This document shows positions 1 through 11,241 of a stretch of DNA of 64,000 nt, piece by piece. How positions within the stretch are numbered: the stretch's first letter is position 1; the number at the start of each line of letters is the position of its first letter. Source of the DNA: Stereocaulon alpinum. Lineage: Eukaryota > Ascomycota > Lecanoromycetes > Lecanorales > Stereocaulaceae. Under the pieces are notes generated by a model that searched no databases, had not been told where the DNA came from, and saw nothing but the letters and a program-made list of their open reading frames with translations. Both the position numbers and the translations under genes were made by a program. The stretch is from contig JAEUBA010000028.1 of NCBI GenBank assembly GCA_018257865.1, forward strand, positions 124,001 to 188,000, given 5' to 3'.

Positions 1-734
1 CGTCCGCAGATTTTGCCACTTAAATAGTCGGTGTTGAGCAGGTGAAGTGAGATGCGGTACTGTGCGACAGGGTTCTGTGTGAGGACGTTTCTCGCTTACA
101 CGATACGGTTGAAGTGACGCAGCATTGCCCGGAGATTAGGTTGTATCTTGGCTTCAGTTGTTTTGATATTAGGTCTTATGTGCGTGAAGTGATGTCGTTC
201 CATGCCAAAAGCGGTATACGAAGCAGGCAACCGGTGGCGCTGCCGTGCTTGCAGAATCGCTTTCCTTGACACGAGACCCTTTTCCCCACCCCATCACTCC
301 CTGATGCTCGTGATCGTGTGTCCCTTAGGTGCCTAAGTTTCGATAGGCAGCAGCATGGATCGACAAGGTGGTAATTACGGCGGTAAAGAGCACCAATGGC
401 AGCTTTCTATTAGCTAGCGTATAGCCACCTCAGCCATTTCTTTAGTAACAGAGGAAAGGAAAAATACAATGCTTGAAAAGGCACGAAAGAACTCCGACAC
501 ACAAAGTATAGCAAAGAGACTATAAGATAAGGATGAGCACAACATTTTACGGGTAGACAACGCCTGTAACAATTTGCGAAGGAACGCAGATGATAGGCAA
601 ACGCTGTTTCGTGAAACAGGTGCTCCCAAGCTACTCCGATTACAGCTTTGAAAGACTGTGCCAATATTTCTTGAGAGGAATGAAGACAGCTTGTAAGATA
701 GACGCCGGAATCTGTAGCATGTAGATTAGATTAT

Positions 735-758
735 CCCCCCCCCCCCCCCCCCCCCCCC
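735..758. repeat. poly-C homopolymer run of 24
   Basis: An uninterrupted run of 24 C residues lies between two unremarkable stretches, just downstream of the 3' end of the small gene on the minus strand. Its exact length is unreliable in most assemblies. No function is inferred. Confidence 0.95.
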
Positions 759-832
759 ATTACTATGGAGATGAATCGTCATGATCGCCTTGCAGCCCCC
801 TCAAGCCATTGCGAGCCTTCCATGCTTTCAGA

Positions 833-1162
833 TCACTCGGACGAGCTCGAGCTGTCAGTAGGATTCGGGGTCAAACTCCCAAAAGAGCGCCATATATCCC
901 CCCTCTGCTTCCGATACTGCTCCTCCTCCCGAAGCTGCTCCTGGAGACGGGCCGAGCGAAGATGAGAGCTGCAAACACCCCTCTTAACAAGCTCGCGTAC
1001 ATTAAAATTGCGGCACTCATTGGGTTTGAAAGAGTCGCGGCGGCGCGCACGGAAAGGGTTGAACAGAAAAGGCTGGTTGCGGTAATGGTCGCATGATTGG
1101 GAGAGGGTTGGGCCGGAGTAAAGGCATCCGCAACGGTAGAAGTAGGCAGTGTGGAGACACAT
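833..1162 (-). CDS. small cysteine-containing fungal protein, unknown function
   Basis: A 109-residue intronless frame with a true ATG. It opens MCLHTAYFYRCGCLYSG, and a second cysteine follows in SQSCDHYRN. This resembles a group of short fungal hypothetical proteins that begin MC, then an aromatic-rich stretch, then CG and later Cys/His positions. That spacing may suggest metal binding, but no named domain is recognised. The C-terminal half is charged (RSARLQEQLREEEQYRKQR, likely helical) and ends in a serine tract. An overlapping plus-strand frame exists at 809-1096, but the minus frame has the more protein-like composition. No role is known. The call rests on the family-like N-terminus only. 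Confidence 0.45.
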   Translation of the reverse strand: MCLHTAYFYRCGCLYSGPTLSQSCDHYRNQPFLFNPFRARRRDSFKPNECRNFNVRELVKRGVCSSHLRSARLQEQLREEEQYRKQRGDIWRSFGSLTPNPTDSSSSSE

Positions 1163-1929
1163 GCTGCTTTAGACGAAATGGGCGTAAGCAGCCTTCTGTT
1201 GACGGAACTATCGAATGGAGAGGGAATAAGAATCCCGAGTGGTATGCTGAATTGATGAAAGCGCAGGCTTGGATCGAGCTTCTGGACGATGATGCTGATT
1301 TTCGGTGGAGGCTGATGAACAGATAATCGTAGGAAAGCCTAAGGTCTTTATAGCTGCTCAAGATTCGGAATACTGTATCAGAAATCTGTGGAGCTTGAGG
1401 CACAGATCGGACTATAGATCCTGCCTGATCTCTAGGTCTTTCGGACCGAAATTCTTGAAAGAAGATTGCATGTCATCCCTGTGCGTCGCCTGCAGGCTTA
1501 GATCTCTGTGCCCCGATTGTCAACAACCGACAAGCACATCACAAAGCAACATGACAAGCAAGTCTTTGATGAAAACGTTATGAAGGTGCGGATACCCACA
1601 GGACGCTGAGATTGCATCCTTCATCCCCTTAAGATCCTTCGGATGAGGTCACGTTTACGAAGGGTTTGTGCTTCCAGAGGCAGACGGTGATTGTGGAGAT
1701 CACAGAGCATAGCTATGCGGCCCTGAGGCTGGGGTGTGATAATCTTTGATAACAAATATAATACTACGAAGCTTAACCCAATCAACCAAGGTTATGATAT
1801 CCAATTTGGTGGTATGCATAGACAGTGAACGCCGCAAAGTCTCCCAATGCCCATTCCCCTTCCCGTAGAAAAGACTCCATCCAATGATGAGCGCACAACC
1901 CAATTGATGTGATTTGGCTCTCCCTAATA

Positions 1930-3427
1930 TCACATCATAAGCATACCAATGAAAGCGACCAATGCGCCGAACATTGATCCTCTCATAACCACCTCGCCTT
2001 TCGATGCTCCGCTGCTGCCGCCTTTCTGACCTCCTTGGGAGAAGCCGCCAATGCCTGTCGAAGATGATCCTGATGCACTGCCAGCCGGGCTGCCAGCACC
2101 AGAGCCTGAGTTCCCCGTACTACCTCCACCGCGCGTACCATCTGTGCCTGGTCCGGCACCAGTCAAGCCTGGCACTGACGGTAAAGTGCTCTGTACTGGT
2201 GCTGCACTGTTTGTACCAGAAGGCTTCGCGTTGGGGTAGTCTTTGTTCATATCGGTGCCCGTACCAAGGAGGGACTTGAGCACGGTGTTATCGTTAGTCA
2301 CAGCAATAGAACTGTTTACTCCATTGGTGTCGGTGTAGATGTAGGAGTTGGTGCCCGAAACATTTGCGCCTGACGGGGCGTTGTAGCATTGCACTTTAAC
2401 GTCTTGAAACATGGAATAGTAGTAGCCGTTGCTCTTGGGATCTGTGGCGCTCCAGTCGATGAGACCTCCTGCCCAAGCCACTGTACCTTCGCCATTCTTC
2501 TGGAGACCTGCAGGCCAGAGTGATAGCTGGACACGAGCTGGTGTTTGAGGATAGTGGTATTGATTGTCGGTCTTGTTGAAGGTCGAAGACTTCGTTAGTG
2601 TCCGCTGGATCTTACCATCCACGGACCAAGTGAGTTGCTCAGGCTGCCAATCAATCTCATACGTATGCCATGAGCCAAAAGTATCACCATTCGATACGGT
2701 CAAGTTTTTTCCTTGGTCATCTGGAATTATTAGCGATGCCGTACCATTCACGTTGTGCTTGGATACATACAATTTGTGATGCCCTGGAAATAGAAGTTCG
2801 ACTGGGCGTTTTGTAGATCATTACCCACGAATTCGAAATCGATTTCATCTTTGACGTCCGAAAGAAGGATGAAGGCCGATACGACACCAGCGCCCCGGCT
2901 TGTCTTCAGCGTGGCGCCTACTTTCCCGTACCAGACATAATGGGAACTGGCCAGAAGTGTTCCTGACCCGCTTTGGCCATCTTCCGACAAGGTTAATATT
3001 ACAGAGCCATTGTCCGGTGCCATCAAAGGTGTACCACTTGATACCCAGTTCGCCTGCGTCGCATCTCCAAGGTACTGTGTATTTGGGGTGATGCCGTCCA
3101 AAGATGTAAATTTGTACTCTTCGCTGCTGCATACTGGCGCTGGAACGCAGGACTCGAGTGTGTTCGAAAATTGTGGATCGCAGCCGCCGAGGCAGTATGC
3201 ACCGACACCGCATGCACCGTACTCTGGAAGCCAATCAATCAGCCTTAGCGACCTGAAAGCACATAGGAGTACTTACGCGAACAGCATGGTAGGTTTGCTG
3301 GACACTTGCTGCCAGCCCCACAACTCGTTCCTCCACTTGCCCCATTGCCCGCTTGACTGCTCGACTGGCCGAAGACTGCAGACGCCGAGAACACGGCCAA
3401 CGCGGCCGCAGCCCCGAGATGCACCAT
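1930..3427 (-). CDS. Crh-type GH16 chitin-glucan transglycosylase, GPI-anchored
   Basis: Three exons (3277-3427, 2771-3223, 1930-2720) join to exactly 465 codons (464 residues). Introns are 3224-3276 (GTAAGT donor) and 2721-2770 (GTATGT, GCTAATA branch, CCAG). A signal peptide of about 21 residues (MVHLGAAAALAVFSASAVFG) leads into a cysteine-rich chitin-binding-like segment (CGAGSKCPANLPCC, then CGVGAYCLGGC). The GH16 catalytic motif DEIDFEFVG lies near residue 175; its two glutamates and aspartate match the nucleophile/acid-base set of the family. NAQSNFYFQG and HTYEIDW are further Crh signatures. The C-terminus is a long Ser/Gly-rich stalk ending in a hydrophobic segment (MFGALVAFIGMLMM), as expected for a GPI anchor. 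Family knowledge: Crh enzymes link chitin to beta-1,6/beta-1,3-glucan at the cell surface. Reading the genomic frame straight through would suggest a frameshift near 2770, but the second intron resolves it. Confidence 0.93.
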
Positions 3428-4428
3428 GGCTTGCGATGACTGCTTAGCGATAATGGTTATATATGCCAATGCTGTATTAATTAGATAGATTAAGTCGTTA
3501 AATGGATTTGTCGCAGGAGCAAGGCAAAGTTGGTCTCTCCTGCCGAGCCTAGTGAAACGAATGGAGAAAGGACAACGAATGCACTCAAAGAACGAGAGAG
3601 TGCTTCGAGAATTGAAAGAAAATGCTGAACGAATGTGAAGGATTAATATTGCTGTCGACTCCACCTAGTCGTCGTCTGAGAAAGAAAAGCAGAAGCTGCA
3701 GGCCAAGAGAATGGGGGTTGAACATTGCGCTAGGGATCATAGCATACGAATAAGCGTGGCGTTGAGCCTGCGAACTGTTTCTAAATTTGGTTGAGATTTA
3801 CGAAATCCCCGGTTTAGCCGGTGAGCGGCCGGGCGGCCTTGCGGGGGGGGGGGGGCTATGCCAAGCCTTTGACATCCACGCCCATGCTTACCTCTGAACA
3901 AAGACTTTGCGACATTCTTCGATCGGAGAGTCTGCAATTATGGAAGTCAAATATGAGGAGCAGCCCGGTGTATGGAGTCCGTGTCTTTTCTTCTGACCTG
4001 AAGCTGGCGTAGCACAGTGGCTTCAGGGCCACCACTCCATATCTTCCTTTCAGGGGCAGAGTCTCAGGACAAGTCTGTTCGGTGATGGAGCCTATAATCT
4101 GGATGTGATTGAGCTTCCCTTCATGTGTCTTACACGCCATTGCTTTGGCAACCATAGATCTTTGGGGGGTAACGCGAATGAGGTAGGTATTGTGGTAGCA
4201 AGTCTGCTGAATGCTCAAACTTGCTGCCAATGTCGATGCCAAGACCTAGGCCAGATGACAAGCCAATCGCCATTCAATGAGTTCGCCCATTGCCATCCAC
4301 TGACTCTTGAGCTTTCGTCTCTATGTTCTTCAACAATGTCTCAATTTAGACTTTGACATCAAAGACTCATCATTGTAATAATCTAGTCTCGTTTGACTAC
4401 AGCAGGGATACCTGAAGCTTGCGCGGTG
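3428..4428. other. intergenic, divergent promoter region with G13 run
   Basis: About 1 kb separates the Crh-like gene (minus) from the Ada-like gene (plus), so both promoters must lie here. A run of 13 G residues sits at 3843-3855. Short open frames are present on both strands but none resembles a known protein. No specific binding site could be assigned. Confidence 0.7.
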
Positions 4429-5934
4429 ATGGATTCAGTACTTCAACAGCCATATACATCTAATGAGACTTATTCCAATCCCAATCAGGATGCCGTGTAC
4501 ATTATGGATACACTCGGCTTCCGATCTGATCGAGCTGGAAGCCAAAAGTCTGCGGAGATTGTCTCTGACGTGGCGTTGAGAGACGGAGACCTGATGACTT
4601 CTGCTTCGCTACCACTTACTCCCGACTTCCAGGTGTACCAGCGAGCTGCTCGTTTTTCTGACGACAAGGCAGCACCCTCCGACGAGAACGATCTCATGTT
4701 GTTGTTCCCAATCCAAGGCATCAATGACTTCGACGTTGACTTTCAGCTAGACCAAGCAGCTGTGAATCGATGGGATAACGCTTTGGACTTCAAGTCAGAT
4801 GATTCCTTTATGTTTCAACCTACACAACATTCAGTCAACACGGTCACCAACCAGTCTATATCTACACCGAATCTATCATACTCGTGGCAGGAAGCTTGGT
4901 CGACGAGCAACTACACCCTTCCAGCCTATGCCAACCCACTCAATGACAGCCAATCACCTGATTTGACCGATTTATCCACCCCCGTTTATCATGATATCCC
5001 GGAAGACATCTCACTCGCGACGGATTCTAGCAGCAACGACTTCGAGACGGACAATCAACGCTGGCACGCAATGCAAATCCGGTCTCGCGCCGCAGACTCT
5101 GCCTTCCTCTATGGTGTCCTCACAACCAAGATCTATTGCCGTCCCTCTTGTGCATCAAGACGTGCATCACGCAGAAATGTCACATTCTTTCCATTTCCCG
5201 GAGCCATCGAGGCAGCCGAAACGGCAAATCTCCGAGCATGCAAGCGCTGTAAACCTGAGCTTCTCGGTACGGTGAACACTAGTGTCCTTGGTATTTGCCA
5301 AGTTATTTGTACTATCATTACCGAGACGCAAAACCACGGAGATGCTGAGACTAAGGAGACTCTGAAGCTGGACTCTCTGGCTCTATCAGCAGGACTGAGC
5401 GCGTTTCACTTCCTCCGTCAATTCAAGGCCACAACGCAGCTAACACCGGGTAGTTTCATTCATGCTTGTCGATCCCTTATGTTACAAGATGCTTTGGGCC
5501 AAGATGCTGCTTCAAACTCTGGCAAGAGTGTTGACGCCTCTCTTCTGGTAAAAGACTCATCCTGCTGGAGTCCTCGTACCGCACGAAAAGCCCTGGGCGG
5601 CATCTCACCAAGCGAGTATGCGAAGGGTGCACCATCAATAAATGTACACTACTACTGTGGCGAGACACCTTGCGGTCGCCTATGTGCCGTTTTTTCAAGG
5701 GACGAGAATGCGGCTGAGAATAGAGTCCATGCAGTACTGCTCGGACCAGATGCTGAAACAAAGGCAAGCCTTCGTTTTCCCCAATCGAAAGAAGCGATCG
5801 CGTACCAAGGCCAGTTGGATCAGTGTTTGCGAGACATTCAGCTTGAAGCAAGAGATCGTGATACAGAATTGAACGCCGCTGTCTTACCAACTCTTTGGCG
5901 AGCCAGAGTATGGCTGAGACTTATGCAGCATTGA
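4429..5934 (+). CDS. Ada-like DNA-methylphosphotriester repair/transcription protein lacking the MGMT active site
   Basis: A single exon of 501 residues. The frame is open upstream to a TTG at 4393, but the first ATG is at 4429. Residues 1-220 are an acidic, Ser/Asp-rich extension without a recognised domain. Residues 226-277 match the N-Ada zinc domain: YCRPSC and ACKRCKPE supply C237, C241, C271 and C274, with C237 equivalent to the methyl-accepting cysteine. An AraC-type helix-turn-helix follows at about 311-345 (LALSAGLSAFHFLRQF). After this comes a segment like the N-terminal lobe of O6-methylguanine methyltransferases (SINVHYYCGETPCGRL). The protein stops at VWLRLMQH, just where the MGMT active-site domain would begin, and no PCHRV motif follows. 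Family knowledge: Ada demethylates Sp-methylphosphotriesters and then activates repair genes. Inference: this copy could sense methylation and regulate, but could not repair O6-methylguanine. Confidence 0.9.
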   Translation: MDSVLQQPYTSNETYSNPNQDAVYIMDTLGFRSDRAGSQKSAEIVSDVALRDGDLMTSASLPLTPDFQVYQRAARFSDDKAAPSDENDLMLLFPIQGINDFDVDFQLDQAAVNRWDNALDFKSDDSFMFQPTQHSVNTVTNQSISTPNLSYSWQEAWSTSNYTLPAYANPLNDSQSPDLTDLSTPVYHDIPEDISLATDSSSNDFETDNQRWHAMQIRSRAADSAFLYGVLTTKIYCRPSCASRRASRRNVTFFPFPGAIEAAETANLRACKRCKPELLGTVNTSVLGICQVICTIITETQNHGDAETKETLKLDSLALSAGLSAFHFLRQFKATTQLTPGSFIHACRSLMLQDALGQDAASNSGKSVDASLLVKDSSCWSPRTARKALGGISPSEYAKGAPSINVHYYCGETPCGRLCAVFSRDENAAENRVHAVLLGPDAETKASLRFPQSKEAIAYQGQLDQCLRDIQLEARDRDTELNAAVLPTLWRARVWLRLMQH

Positions 5935-7112
5935 TTTAGGGGAAAACCCATGCGAAATTCAGTCAGTGAGCTCGGATCAAGCAGACCAATTGTTATGTCA
6001 ATGACGCTAGCGTCCGATAAAGGGAGAGTGGGGGCGAGAACTTTGTGTACCAGGTACACTGCCGCCAGAAACAGCAACACTTCAAACGAAATACAGCCTA
6101 GGGGCTAGAGATAACAGGCCGGGCAGCGCAAGGACCTTGAAACGACAGGGCGCTGCCTAGATTTGATGCAGCCTACATACGCGAGCCGACTCGTGATTGC
6201 ATATGCGGCTCTTATGCCAAGCGCTCTCCTCTCATCGCGATTATTACCATTATCTGTAACGATCATAAAAAACACTAACCATAGACTTCTGTGCCCCTCG
6301 GCTCTGATATTCCCAGCGCCTGATACTAGCTGCGTGAAATAGACCGTCTGCTGGGAGACGTAGTTTGCGGCGATACGTGTTGGTCTCGTACAGCGAAGTC
6401 GACCATGTTACCAACCCGTACCTTCACCAGCTACGCGTCTGATCCTCATCATTAATTTAGTGTTGTTTGTTTGACGCCTTATAAAAAATTTAGTGTTGCT
6501 AGTTTGTTGCGTCTCGTCAAATCTGGCGCTTAGGTAGATCGTCAGAGACCTCCAGGCATAGAAAGTGAATTCTTCTACTACCATATACGGCACAGCAGCA
6601 ACTACGATGCCACTCCGCGAGCAAAACACGTGTCTATACTAAACTAGTCCAAGTACCGCCGAGCTGGGTGAATAATTCGGGCGTAGTTAACTCTTGTTAG
6701 TCATATGAGCCAAAATTTTAGTTCCAAGACATCGCTGTCTAGTCGGACTGGGCAAGATCATCACTCTCGCACGTGATAGGGCTTGGAAAGGGAATATTCT
6801 CCGGGGCGCTGTCTGCTTTGGGTCCATATGCTATTGCAGCACCACCAATATGCTGCAGGGCCCATCCATTTGCAATCTCCCTAATCCCCAGCCCCCAGCA
6901 GCCAACTTCTTATCAATGCCCATTTCAAAGGCCGGATTTGAATATCCCGTCTCGACATAGTCTTTGCGTTCGGGCTCTATTCTACCGACGCCATGCAATC
7001 TATACTTGGTCATGAATTCATTATTCATTCCCATCTAGATCGACCTGGTACTCATACACTCATATACACTCCTTCCCCCCTCTTCCCCTCCTCCCCACGA
7101 TCCCCCACCCCA
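5935..7112. other. intergenic, no gene seen
   Basis: Between the 3' end of the Ada-like gene and the 3' end of the BTB gene (convergent). The frames here are short and unlike known families. Two nearby copies of the short motif aatttagtgttg occur around 6455 and 6488. Confidence 0.6.
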
Positions 7113-8161
7113 CTACACCCCCTCCCGCTCCTCAACCTCCCTACAAAGCAACACATACCCAAACTCAGGACACCTCCCCAACAACCCCTTAAAAACATCC
7201 AACCCCAACAAAAATTTCAAATCCAACTGCACATACTCCAGCACCTGTTCCCTCAAGGTCTCTCCCACTCCCACACCATCACCACAATCCCCATCACCAC
7301 CACACCCCACACCCACGCCCGCACCCTCATCCTCCCCCATCATCATCCCCTTCGTCGAAATGGGGCTAGCACTGCTACTGAAAATAATATAAATCGCCTC
7401 CGTCAAATCCCCAATACACCTCGCCGCCGTCCCATGCGTAATCATAGCATGCAGCGTATGAGAAAACTTCTGAGAAGCGAGCGTCGTTAGTTCGGGGATG
7501 CCGTAGGTTGTGCCGATTGTGTGATTGAGGGCGTGGGTTGTTAGGGGGCCCTGGGTCCGCCGGGAAGGGAGATGAGAGGAGGGGGAGGGTGTGCTGAGGG
7601 GACTGCTGCTGTTGCTGGACGAGGAGGAGGAGGTCGAGGAGGAGGAGGAGGAGGAGGGGTCTATGTAGTCGTAGTTTAGGTAGTAGAGGTAACGGAGCGC
7701 TTTGTGGACTAGGGCTGGGTCGTGGTCTGGGAGGTTTATGTGGTCGCGTGCTTGGGAACCCTTTTTGAACTCATCAGCTCTCAATTACATTCCATATCAC
7801 GTGTTCTGCTTTTGAGATGTAGATGTAGATATAAGGGAAATGTCGGATATTCGAGGCGCTAACCTTTGAACATCCCCAGCAGGCTGCGGTGAAGAATTCA
7901 GACCGTAAACATACGATTGCTTTGTGGACTCTGAATGTGGAGCCGCGGCATGTGATCGTTAAGTCTGAGCCTTTTCCTGATGTGAGGAGACTTGGGAATC
8001 GTCAGCATAGCTCTCCCCCACCGCCACAAGAGCAATGTAAAATATCTTTCCTCTCACCTTCCAAAAGATTGGACCAGCTCCGATTTAGCAATGGAACCCG
8101 TTTGCCGTATTGGAATCGTTTTGTTGTGCGTTTCTTGCTGTTGTTTAGTGGTTAATGTCAT
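7113..8161 (-). CDS. BTB/POZ-domain protein
   Basis: Three exons (8058-8161, 7864-7990, 7113-7769) give 296 codons (295 residues). Introns are 7991-8057 (GTGAGA donor, GCTGACG branch, AAG acceptor) and 7770-7863 (GTTAGC donor). The spliced N-terminus contains the classic BTB core: SGKGSDLTITCRGSTFRVHK, then AIVCLRSEFFTAAC, then INLPDHDPALVHKALRYLYY. Family knowledge: such fungal BTB proteins often act as protein-interaction modules, some as cullin-3 adaptors. A poly-serine tract follows at about residues 115-145, and a Gly/Asp-rich low-complexity loop lies near residue 230. The C-terminal part (TLREQVLEYVQLDLKFLL) is the usual BACK-like helical tail. The first ATG could be further upstream, since the frame stays open to 8491. 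The second intron has weak borders. The substrate is unknown. Confidence 0.78.
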
Positions 8162-9924
8162 TGTGTGAAGATGGTTTGTCTGGTATGAGGTTGAGGATGA
8201 GTTGTCTGATGCTGTGGATGTGTAGGCCCAGGAGGACGGGCGATGAGTGGAGGGGCTGGTTATGGACATTGGGGCGAAATGAAAGGTTGTTTTCGAAGAT
8301 GTTGTTAGTGGTGGTGGTGTTTTTTCGACGAGTTGAGCAATTGTTAGAGTGAAAGAGCGTTTATAGGGTAGAAGAGAGTGTAAGGTAGTAACGATTGTCT
8401 TGTAAGTTGTTGAGTATGAAAGAGTGGATGGAATTTGGATAATGAATGTACAGAGCCGCTCACCCATGAGCTCAAACAAAATCTGGGTCATGGCAAGAAC
8501 CTATACAAATCCTCCGGATAATTCTCCGATAAGATAGAGGGCGGCTATCCTGCAAGTTTATGCTCGGTGCTGTACCTGCGTCAGTACGCGCATATGATCT
8601 ATGCTAGACCTAGACTTGAATAGGAATGTGGAAGGGTTTTTGTTTCATATGTAAGGCTAATATTAGACCGGCTAAAACATCTCGGTATTGGCGACCCCAC
8701 ATTGTGAGGTAATATCAAAGGATCCTAACGGCTCTTAGAAGGATGTAGTCAGGAAATTGTGTGGAGTCCTGCGAACTGTGGATTGGAGCACGGAAGGATT
8801 GAGCTGCTGCTGGTAATGCAAGAGGAGCTTATTAAAAGTTACATTCGCCAATAGCGTTAGAGGGGTATTGGACAACGATCGTTCTTCAGACCATTACACG
8901 TTGACCACAGGAGAAGCGCTCTGTGATTGTGGCTTACTGAACAATGGCCGTGAGTCCTGAACCTTCAATTGATCAGTGTAAAGGCGGACCCGGCAGGCTA
9001 TAGCAGCACGCGTAGATACAGATAGGGTTGCTGGACTGTGGTTATGCGGTAAATGCGGTGACTCATGGTGCCGCGAGTCAGTTTTAGGGCTGTGTTTTCG
9101 CAGACCACAGTATCTTTGAGTCGGCCGCAAGACACCAAGCATCTCGAGGTCCGTGCCAAGTCGTTGAATGCATCGGCCCATCGACGCTTTCGGGTCGTAG
9201 TAATATATACGTTGCAGGCCCGGAGTCCGACTCCGCATTTGCGGAGCCTGTTCTCAGATCGATCTATTTTTGGCGATCGAAACATATTTCGAGGGCGAAT
9301 GCAGTTGGTGCAGATAGCGTGGGGTCCAAGTGTTTGGAAAAGGGGTCGAGGGTTCGGCTAAAGAGAAGGAAGGTGTTTCAATGTATGTGTGCACTGACCC
9401 CCGATACGATAAGCGACCGCTGCAGGAGGCTGCGGGAGGAGGGGGATTTTTGCGTCATGTTTTAGCCCCAGGCTGCGGCTGGATAGCCGAACCGTGTCCG
9501 CGTTTTGTTTGTTTGAACGGCTTACCTTTCTAGCGATGAGTGTCTGCTTGCATCAGTGCTGTCTGGAGGTCACGCGACGTTGGAATGATAGTCGGCTACA
9601 GATGTGCTCATCATAGTAGATTATGACAGGTGTTGAGGAAGGCAAGAGCATACTTGTAGTGGTACGGTTGATCCATGTTCTTGTTGAGCTTGCCATGTCC
9701 AGACCTCTTCCTGGAATTGTGCACGAGAATGACTTCGATAGGGTCTCATGCAACGAATGATCACTAGGACCTTCCTATGATGAGTCCATTACGTCTCATA
9801 ACCTCTTCTTGAAATCCCCAATCGAGCAATCAGATCATCCATGGGCTTGGCTTGCTTGCTTAATCCGCATGTACATATGATCCTGTCAACATAGCACCCA
9901 CCCGTCAGCTGGCAGTACCTGCGA
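8162..9924. other. intergenic, no convincing gene
   Basis: This contains the promoter side of the BTB gene and the 3' flank of the broken BTB copy. Overlapping frames near 9000-9300 are open on both strands but have no recognisable motif. Confidence 0.6.
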
Positions 9925-10600
9925 TCATCGTCGGACCAGCCTTCTTGCCTCCATAACCTCCATGATGAACTCGATGTTCCCTGCCACGAAAGCCTTGAAT
10001 CCCGGGAGGTCAAGAATGCTCTCCAATGCTTTGCCATATAGGCCACTACTTGGTCACGTATACTGCGATCTTTCCCAGGAGTGGTATCGTAGATGAGATG
10101 TACGACGGCAAGTACATGCCTGTGCTTTGTACGCTTCGCGTTTTGTCCTGCAGGAACCCCTTGTAGAGCGGCGGTGAACTTTTCCTCGGCTACCTTCTTC
10201 AATGCCGTCATCTCGAATTTCTCGCGTATAGCATACATGCCAGCATTGGTGTGCAGTCGTGAGTTAAGGTGGTGCAGAAATGATATGCTGTCATTTGTGT
10301 ATACGACTGATCGTCTGATGAGTCCGTAGTTTAACAAGGACGGACCGTCTTGTTGACCAGGTTTGGGTTGTGTTCGCGGAGCTCAATGCATTTGTATCTG
10401 CCTTCTTGATCATTCGATGAGCATCTCGCCTCTTGTTATCAGCTGGGAGGCCTACCTTGATATTACCTCTGAATGCGACCTCCAAAAAGGTTAAGCGCGG
10501 CAACATAACAAAGCCGTGAACGTTGTAGGTCATGGAGCCGCAAACGAGCGTCATATTAGCATTATCGCGATCATTGTGGAGACTGGTATCCGTCAGCTAG
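9925..10600 (-). pseudogene. decayed BTB/POZ gene
   Basis: BTB-family sequence can be read on the minus strand only by changing frame. The 5' part (ANMTLVCGSMTYNVHGFVML, then FLEVAF) is a BTB start. A plausible phase-1 intron (GTAATA ... GCTGATAAC ... TCAAG) joins it to EGRYKCIELREHNPNLVNKT. The frame then runs into a TAA at 10331-10333, while the next homologous block (LHTNAGMYAIREKFEMTALKK, then VHLIYDTTPGKDRSIRDQVV) is in another frame. Near 10035 a further shift is needed to reach ESILDLPGFKAFVAGNIEF and its stop at 9925. No intron signals explain these two shifts. It is most likely a broken paralogue of the BTB gene 2 kb away; sequencing indels are the alternative. Confidence 0.65.
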
Positions 10601-11241
10601 GGGATCGGCCTCGGTCGCTGGTATGAAGAATGTACCAGGTCATGGTGGCCTTGAGATCTTCAATGCCGTGGTCTTTACTTAACAGCTTGGAGGCCTTTGA
10701 AGTGTCATTATCTTGTGAATCAGCCTTGGGGGTAAGGCGCCGAGTGTGGAGCTCCTTGGCCCCGGAGAGTCTTGTCCCGTTGAAGACTGGATGTGTGGTG
10801 TGGGATTCAAGGAAGAGATAGTGAGACTGGTCAGATGCCTTCAATGACTAATCATCGATATGGATGATCACTCGATCATTTATACTGGAGCTGGACGTGC
10901 CAGTATTAGGCTCGTAAGACGGAGGAGGTAGGTTCCTAGGGTATGCAAGAAGGAACTTGTAATGTTGAAAGAGATGGGCAGCTTTAGAGGTCGTGAACCC
11001 AAGTGGGGCCGACGCTGACGTTTAGGGATTCGCATCGCACTCTGCGCACAGCGCATTCATGTCACGTGCTAAACTAGTAATGACTCCATATGCACAACAA
11101 TCCTCCACAGCTATGCATTGGGTAGCGAGTGTAGCCTCCTATGCAAACATCTCCTGGTCTCATGCGCCAGCCGTTAAAGGGTGGTCATTTCCTGACCTGG
11201 TATCTATCATTAAAAGAATTGTCCATTATAACATCACTTCA
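10601..11241. other. intergenic; possible 5' remnant of the BTB relic
   Basis: A frame at 10593-10844 (minus) ends IEDLKATMTWYILHTSDRG and may be an upstream exon of the broken BTB copy, but nothing in it is diagnostic. Otherwise nothing is seen. Confidence 0.4.

Noticed and set aside
2755..2775. Apparent frameshift in the Crh-like gene
   Set aside because: A 50-nt intron (2721-2770) with GTATGT donor, CTAAT branch and CCAG acceptor restores the frame exactly.
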